The position numbers and the translations under genes were made by a program. The notes below the pieces were generated by a model. That model did no database searches and was not told where the DNA came from. It worked only from the letters and a program-made list of their open reading frames with translations. Positions 60,665 through 64,000 of a stretch of DNA of 64,000 nucleotides are shown one piece after another; positions within the stretch are counted from its first letter, which is position 1; each line of letters begins with the position of its first letter. Source of the stretch: Deuterostichococcus epilithicus (Eukaryota > Chlorophyta > Trebouxiophyceae > Prasiolales > Stichococcaceae); assembly GCA_033439295.1 (NCBI GenBank), contig JAVTLE010000021.1, forward strand, positions 558,009-622,008, read 5' to 3'.

Positions 60665-63600
60665 TCACGCCTTCTGTAGCACATGTGACCGGTACTCCCC
60701 CAGCGCCCAGATAGGGAAGATGTTCCTGCGTAGTACAAGCCTCCAGCCTCAGGACAAACCCTGCAGACCAGATTGGCAACCACAGGCTGCGTCACCTGCC
60801 GCAGTGTTTGCTGTGAGGTCCCACAAGCACGACCAAATCGAGAGCCGATCTCTGCTCCTGACCTGTAGTTGGCGTAGGTGATCATGCAGTTGCGGTTGAA
60901 GACGCCGCTGATGTGCTGCTGCGGCCAGTCGCCATCGGGCTGCTGCGCCCGCAGCAGGCTCAGCGCCGCCGCCTCCATGGCCTTGTCATCGCGACACCCA
61001 CCGCGCACGAGCGTCAGCAGCGCCCACGCAGTGTTGACCACGTGGCTGGCCTCCCCCTCCAGCTGCGAGTACACCTGCGCAGGACAGCCATCGCCATCAG
61101 GCGCCTGTCCATCAGTGGCGTCTGCAAACTTCAAGGATAGTCGTGTCTGGGCTCTGCCGCACTGAGCACTCATTGGGGGTCGTTTGTGGCGGAAGGAGTC
61201 GGGCCCTCCAGCAGCCACTGGCAGGGTCCTGATCAGCGAGCCAGCAGGAGCTGGTGTTAAGTCCTCAAGCTGTGGGCCCAGGGCGCAACAGACACACATC
61301 GAAACAAAGCCGTCCACACCTTGTCCTGGCAAGACAGGTAGCTCTCGCCCCAGCCGCCGTCGGGTCGCTGCACGCCCAGCAGGAACTCGCACGCCTTGGC
61401 GATCGCCTGCGCGGCAGCAAATACACCTTTTGCTGCAGTTGAAACGTCCGTGCTACAGTCGTCTCACTGCAGGATCTCAGCACTGCTTGTAGCCGATGCG
61501 GTGGGGACACCTGGCCTGAGGAACTTGCTGCCTTTGGTGAGTGGCACAGACACGACTGAACAGCGGCACCTCACAAGCGTGCACAGCCTGTTCACCCACC
61601 TGTGTGGAGGCCTTGCAGGGCGCGGCAGCGGCGAGTGCCTCCACGCCGAACCAGGTGCCGTAGGTGAAGCAGACGCCCCAGGAGCCATACCAGCTGCCGT
61701 CGGGGCGCTGGATGGACAGGATGTAGTCGCGCCCGCGCTCCAGCGCCGCATTCACCTCCTCCCACCGGTGCTCTGTGCGGTGGCCAAGGGTCGCTGACAT
61801 GATTGCAGAGTCAACCTAGATGACGTATCATTGCCTTTTGCAAGCAGCGGGCGGCAAACAGCACCTGCGGCGGTGCCAAGGACTTCAGACATGGCCCGCC
61901 TGTCAGGGCCTGGACTTCTGGCAGGCAGGTTGGGAAAAACATGAAAGCTGCTGGAACGTCTCAAAGAGGTTTGGCAAAGGCTTGCCTGGGTGCTTCTCGG
62001 CAAAGGCGGCGAGGGCGGTGATGCACGCCGAGGAGCACTCCACGTACGAGTAGTCCACGATGATGTCGCCGAATGTCTCTGCCGGGTTCAGCACCTGCGT
62101 TTTGTCATCCATACTTTGACGCTTTGGGGCAGTCGGATGAGTTGCAGCGCGTCCACGGCAGAACCTTCAGCTAGTAGCAGACTAGCGTTACAGCAGGCTC
62201 GAAGTCTATACTCGAAATCTAGAGTGCTGGGCGGCAAATGTTCAATGCGCCACTGTGCGCACCTCAAGCGCGTGGAAGGAGCGCGTGTTCTCGTAGGTGG
62301 CCCACCCGCCGTCGTGGTTCTGGTACGACATGATGACGTTGACGGCGTCGTGCAGACGTTCCTCCGGCAGCGGCGGGCCGCCGCGCTCCGGGCCCAGGTC
62401 CTCCAGAATGAGCACCGCCTTCAGGCCTGGTGCGCAGAGCACAGCGGGCTTTGCGTGTGTCCGCTCTCGATGCTTGAAGCTGCGAAGCTGGGCGGCAGCG
62501 GGGTGCTGGGCAGGACGTGCACAGCCTGCGACATGCTGCATGAGCGCAGCGGATGCAGCGTGCGCGGGCGCTGACCTGATGATGTCGTGAACCTGGGTGT
62601 GAGCACACAAGGTGCGGCCAGGGCTGTGACCGCTGCAGCCCGCAGAGGCGCGGGTGCTGCTGTGGACCCTGGAGGTGCAGTCTTGGCAGGCAGTGCGTAG
62701 GTGCGAGCATGCGAGGCGCGGCGTGAGCTGCGGCGGCGATGATTGATCAGGCGCCCACCCTCGGAGGTGCAGTCGGAGATGGGCCAGCCGTGGTCGCGCG
62801 TGCTGAAGGGCCAGGCGCCCTTGCTGATGTGGCGGTACCATTTGCTCATCGGCCCCGGCACATCCTCCCGCGCCTGGCGCATCATGAAGGGGCCGGCATC
62901 TCAGGATGTGCCACCAGAGTTATGAAGGTGCCCCCTGTCCTGTCAGGAGCCTCCAGCCTGACCAGTTCACACCCAGCAGCCGCTCCTTTGACTGGCAGCC
63001 CCACAGGTTTCAATTACCACACAGCAAACATTATCTTGACTGGCAGGAGGCACGAGTAGAGGTCCAACAAAGACGCCCAAGGCCGTTGCAGAGATGAAAG
63101 GACCTGGCTGGCCTCGATGAAGGAGCCAGCGCGCTTGAGGCTGTTGCCTAGGTGGTCGCCCAGCTTTGTCGCCGCAAGCGCCTGCACCGCAAACGCGGTG
63201 TCCCACAGCTGGCTGCCGTTGTAGCCCTGCGACCAGAGGACGACTCTCGTCGGCGTGGAGACGTCCGCTTTGCAAAAGCTTCAGCATCCACGATGAACGC
63301 AAGCACTTTGCACCTGAGACATCTGAGCACTGCTGCCCTAGCACGAGCTGTTGGGATGGCACGCCAACATTGCGGGTGGTCAGAGACGCAACATTCTCTC
63401 GGTCTTCTGCCGGGCCAGATCAGCGGTCCGGTGGTCATGTACAAGGGTTGAGACAGCTCATTCAGGAGTGCGAGCCGCACCTGCATCTTCATGCCGTCCT
63501 CGGCCATCCATAGGTAGTCCGGCATGCGCGCCAAGTGCCTGCTCCCAGTAGCGATGAAATGCCAATGATGCACGCCTCGATCACCTTGCATATTTGCTCG

Positions 63601-64000
63601 TTCCAGGATGCATCGCCACGTAGGCTTCGAGCCACAGCATGCCTTGCCGCCATTGACGGCCATCGACGCCATTGACTTCTGAACGCCATTGACGTCTGAA
63701 TCAACTGCGTGTGCGTGCAGTCCTTCGTGCACACCAGAAGCGCTGATGATGTGAGACCGAAGAACTCTGAATGTGGCAGGCCGCACCGCTTGAAGGGCTC
63801 GCCATTGGGATCCTCCAGCCAGCATGCCAGCGTGTTGATAACCTTGTTGACCGGCCCAATGTTGATGTACCGTGTGTTCTCGTCCTGCGGCACAGCACCA
63901 CACGTGTCAGTTTTGAACCTGCAGTTGGGCGGCATGTGCAGGTCTGCAGCATTGCGGACCTCGGTACAGCCGGCACGTGTGCCCGTCTTCGGCTTTGACT
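60665..64000 (-). CDS. CAS1: Cycloartenol synthase (oxidosqualene cyclase), C-terminal part
   Basis: Cyclises 2,3-oxidosqualene to cycloartenol, the first sterol of the green lineage, at the ER membrane. Exons visible: 63787-63884, 63481-63538, 63104-63226, 62759-62873, 62263-62426, 61986-62094 (GC donor), 61600-61772, 61320-61406, 60863-61074 and 60665-60725 (TGA). All phases agree. Landmarks: [28 protein letters not shown] then [120 protein letters not shown] and [11 protein letters not shown]. These include the QW repeats. Tyr, His and Ile are present at the three positions that separate cycloartenol from lanosterol synthases. The catalytic DCTAE reads DCTSE. The N-terminal half lies beyond 64000. 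Confidence 0.93.

Noticed and set aside
62665-62690. Possible ghost copy of the cyclase exon end (ACTGCACCTCC)
   Set aside because: Only about 14-20 bases match, too short to separate from chance, unlike the other exon copies.
1-64000. CRISPR array, transposon or insertion sequence
   Set aside because: No regularly spaced repeats, transposase/reverse-transcriptase motifs or paired terminal repeats were seen.

Overview
The window is nuclear DNA from a green alga, most likely a trebouxiophyte (Chlorella/Coccomyxa-type). It is GC-rich. Every gene is split by many short GT-AG introns with strong (T/C)GCAG acceptors. The gene set is of the green lineage: a cycloartenol-type oxidosqualene cyclase, a histidyl-tRNA synthetase with the long plant-type N-terminal extension, mitochondrial complex I subunit NDUFS8, TKL-type kinases, and very large cysteine-rich and HYR-type secreted proteins. 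There is no operon logic. I rebuilt exons by reading frame, splice signals and intron phase. For HisRS, GH1, NDUFS8, kinase 2 and the visible part of the cyclase, the exon lengths close exactly in frame.

Layout. 1-2096 (+): 3' part of a TKL-type kinase. 2237-2984 (-): an unrecognised small gene, convergent with it. 3330-10996 (+): a membrane-anchored non-RD kinase whose reading frame can be followed into an alpha-helical C-terminal tail. 12043-18219 (-): secreted protein ending in HYR-like modules. 19236-26273 (-): HisRS, 17 exons, 1027 aa. 27160-28056 (-): leucine-rich-repeat gene with an unresolved 5' end. 28971-40405 (+): very large Nudix-domain protein with an acidic linker and an unrecognised C-terminal half.

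41119-51839 (+): secreted protein made of a Lys/Ser/Pro linker, an Ala-Pro-Thr repeat and about 25 small cysteine-rich (ephrin-receptor/GCC2-GCC3-like) modules. 52539-57152 (-): GH1 beta-glycosidase, 12 exons, 502 aa. 57747-60265 (+): NDUFS8, 11 exons, 234 aa. 60665-64000 (-): C-terminal part of cycloartenol synthase, running off the window.

The most unusual signal is in the introns. In the Nudix gene (four places) and the GH1 gene (one place), introns carry degenerate extra copies of the neighbouring exon, often with splice sites. At one place a copy is inverted and could form a hairpin with the sense copy. Also notable are the almost uniform phase-1 introns of the cysteine-rich gene, micro-exons of 13, 20 and 21 nt, and several GC-AG introns. 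Runs of N near 8626, 29834 and 44626-44656 and a frame break near 44600 are assembly defects.
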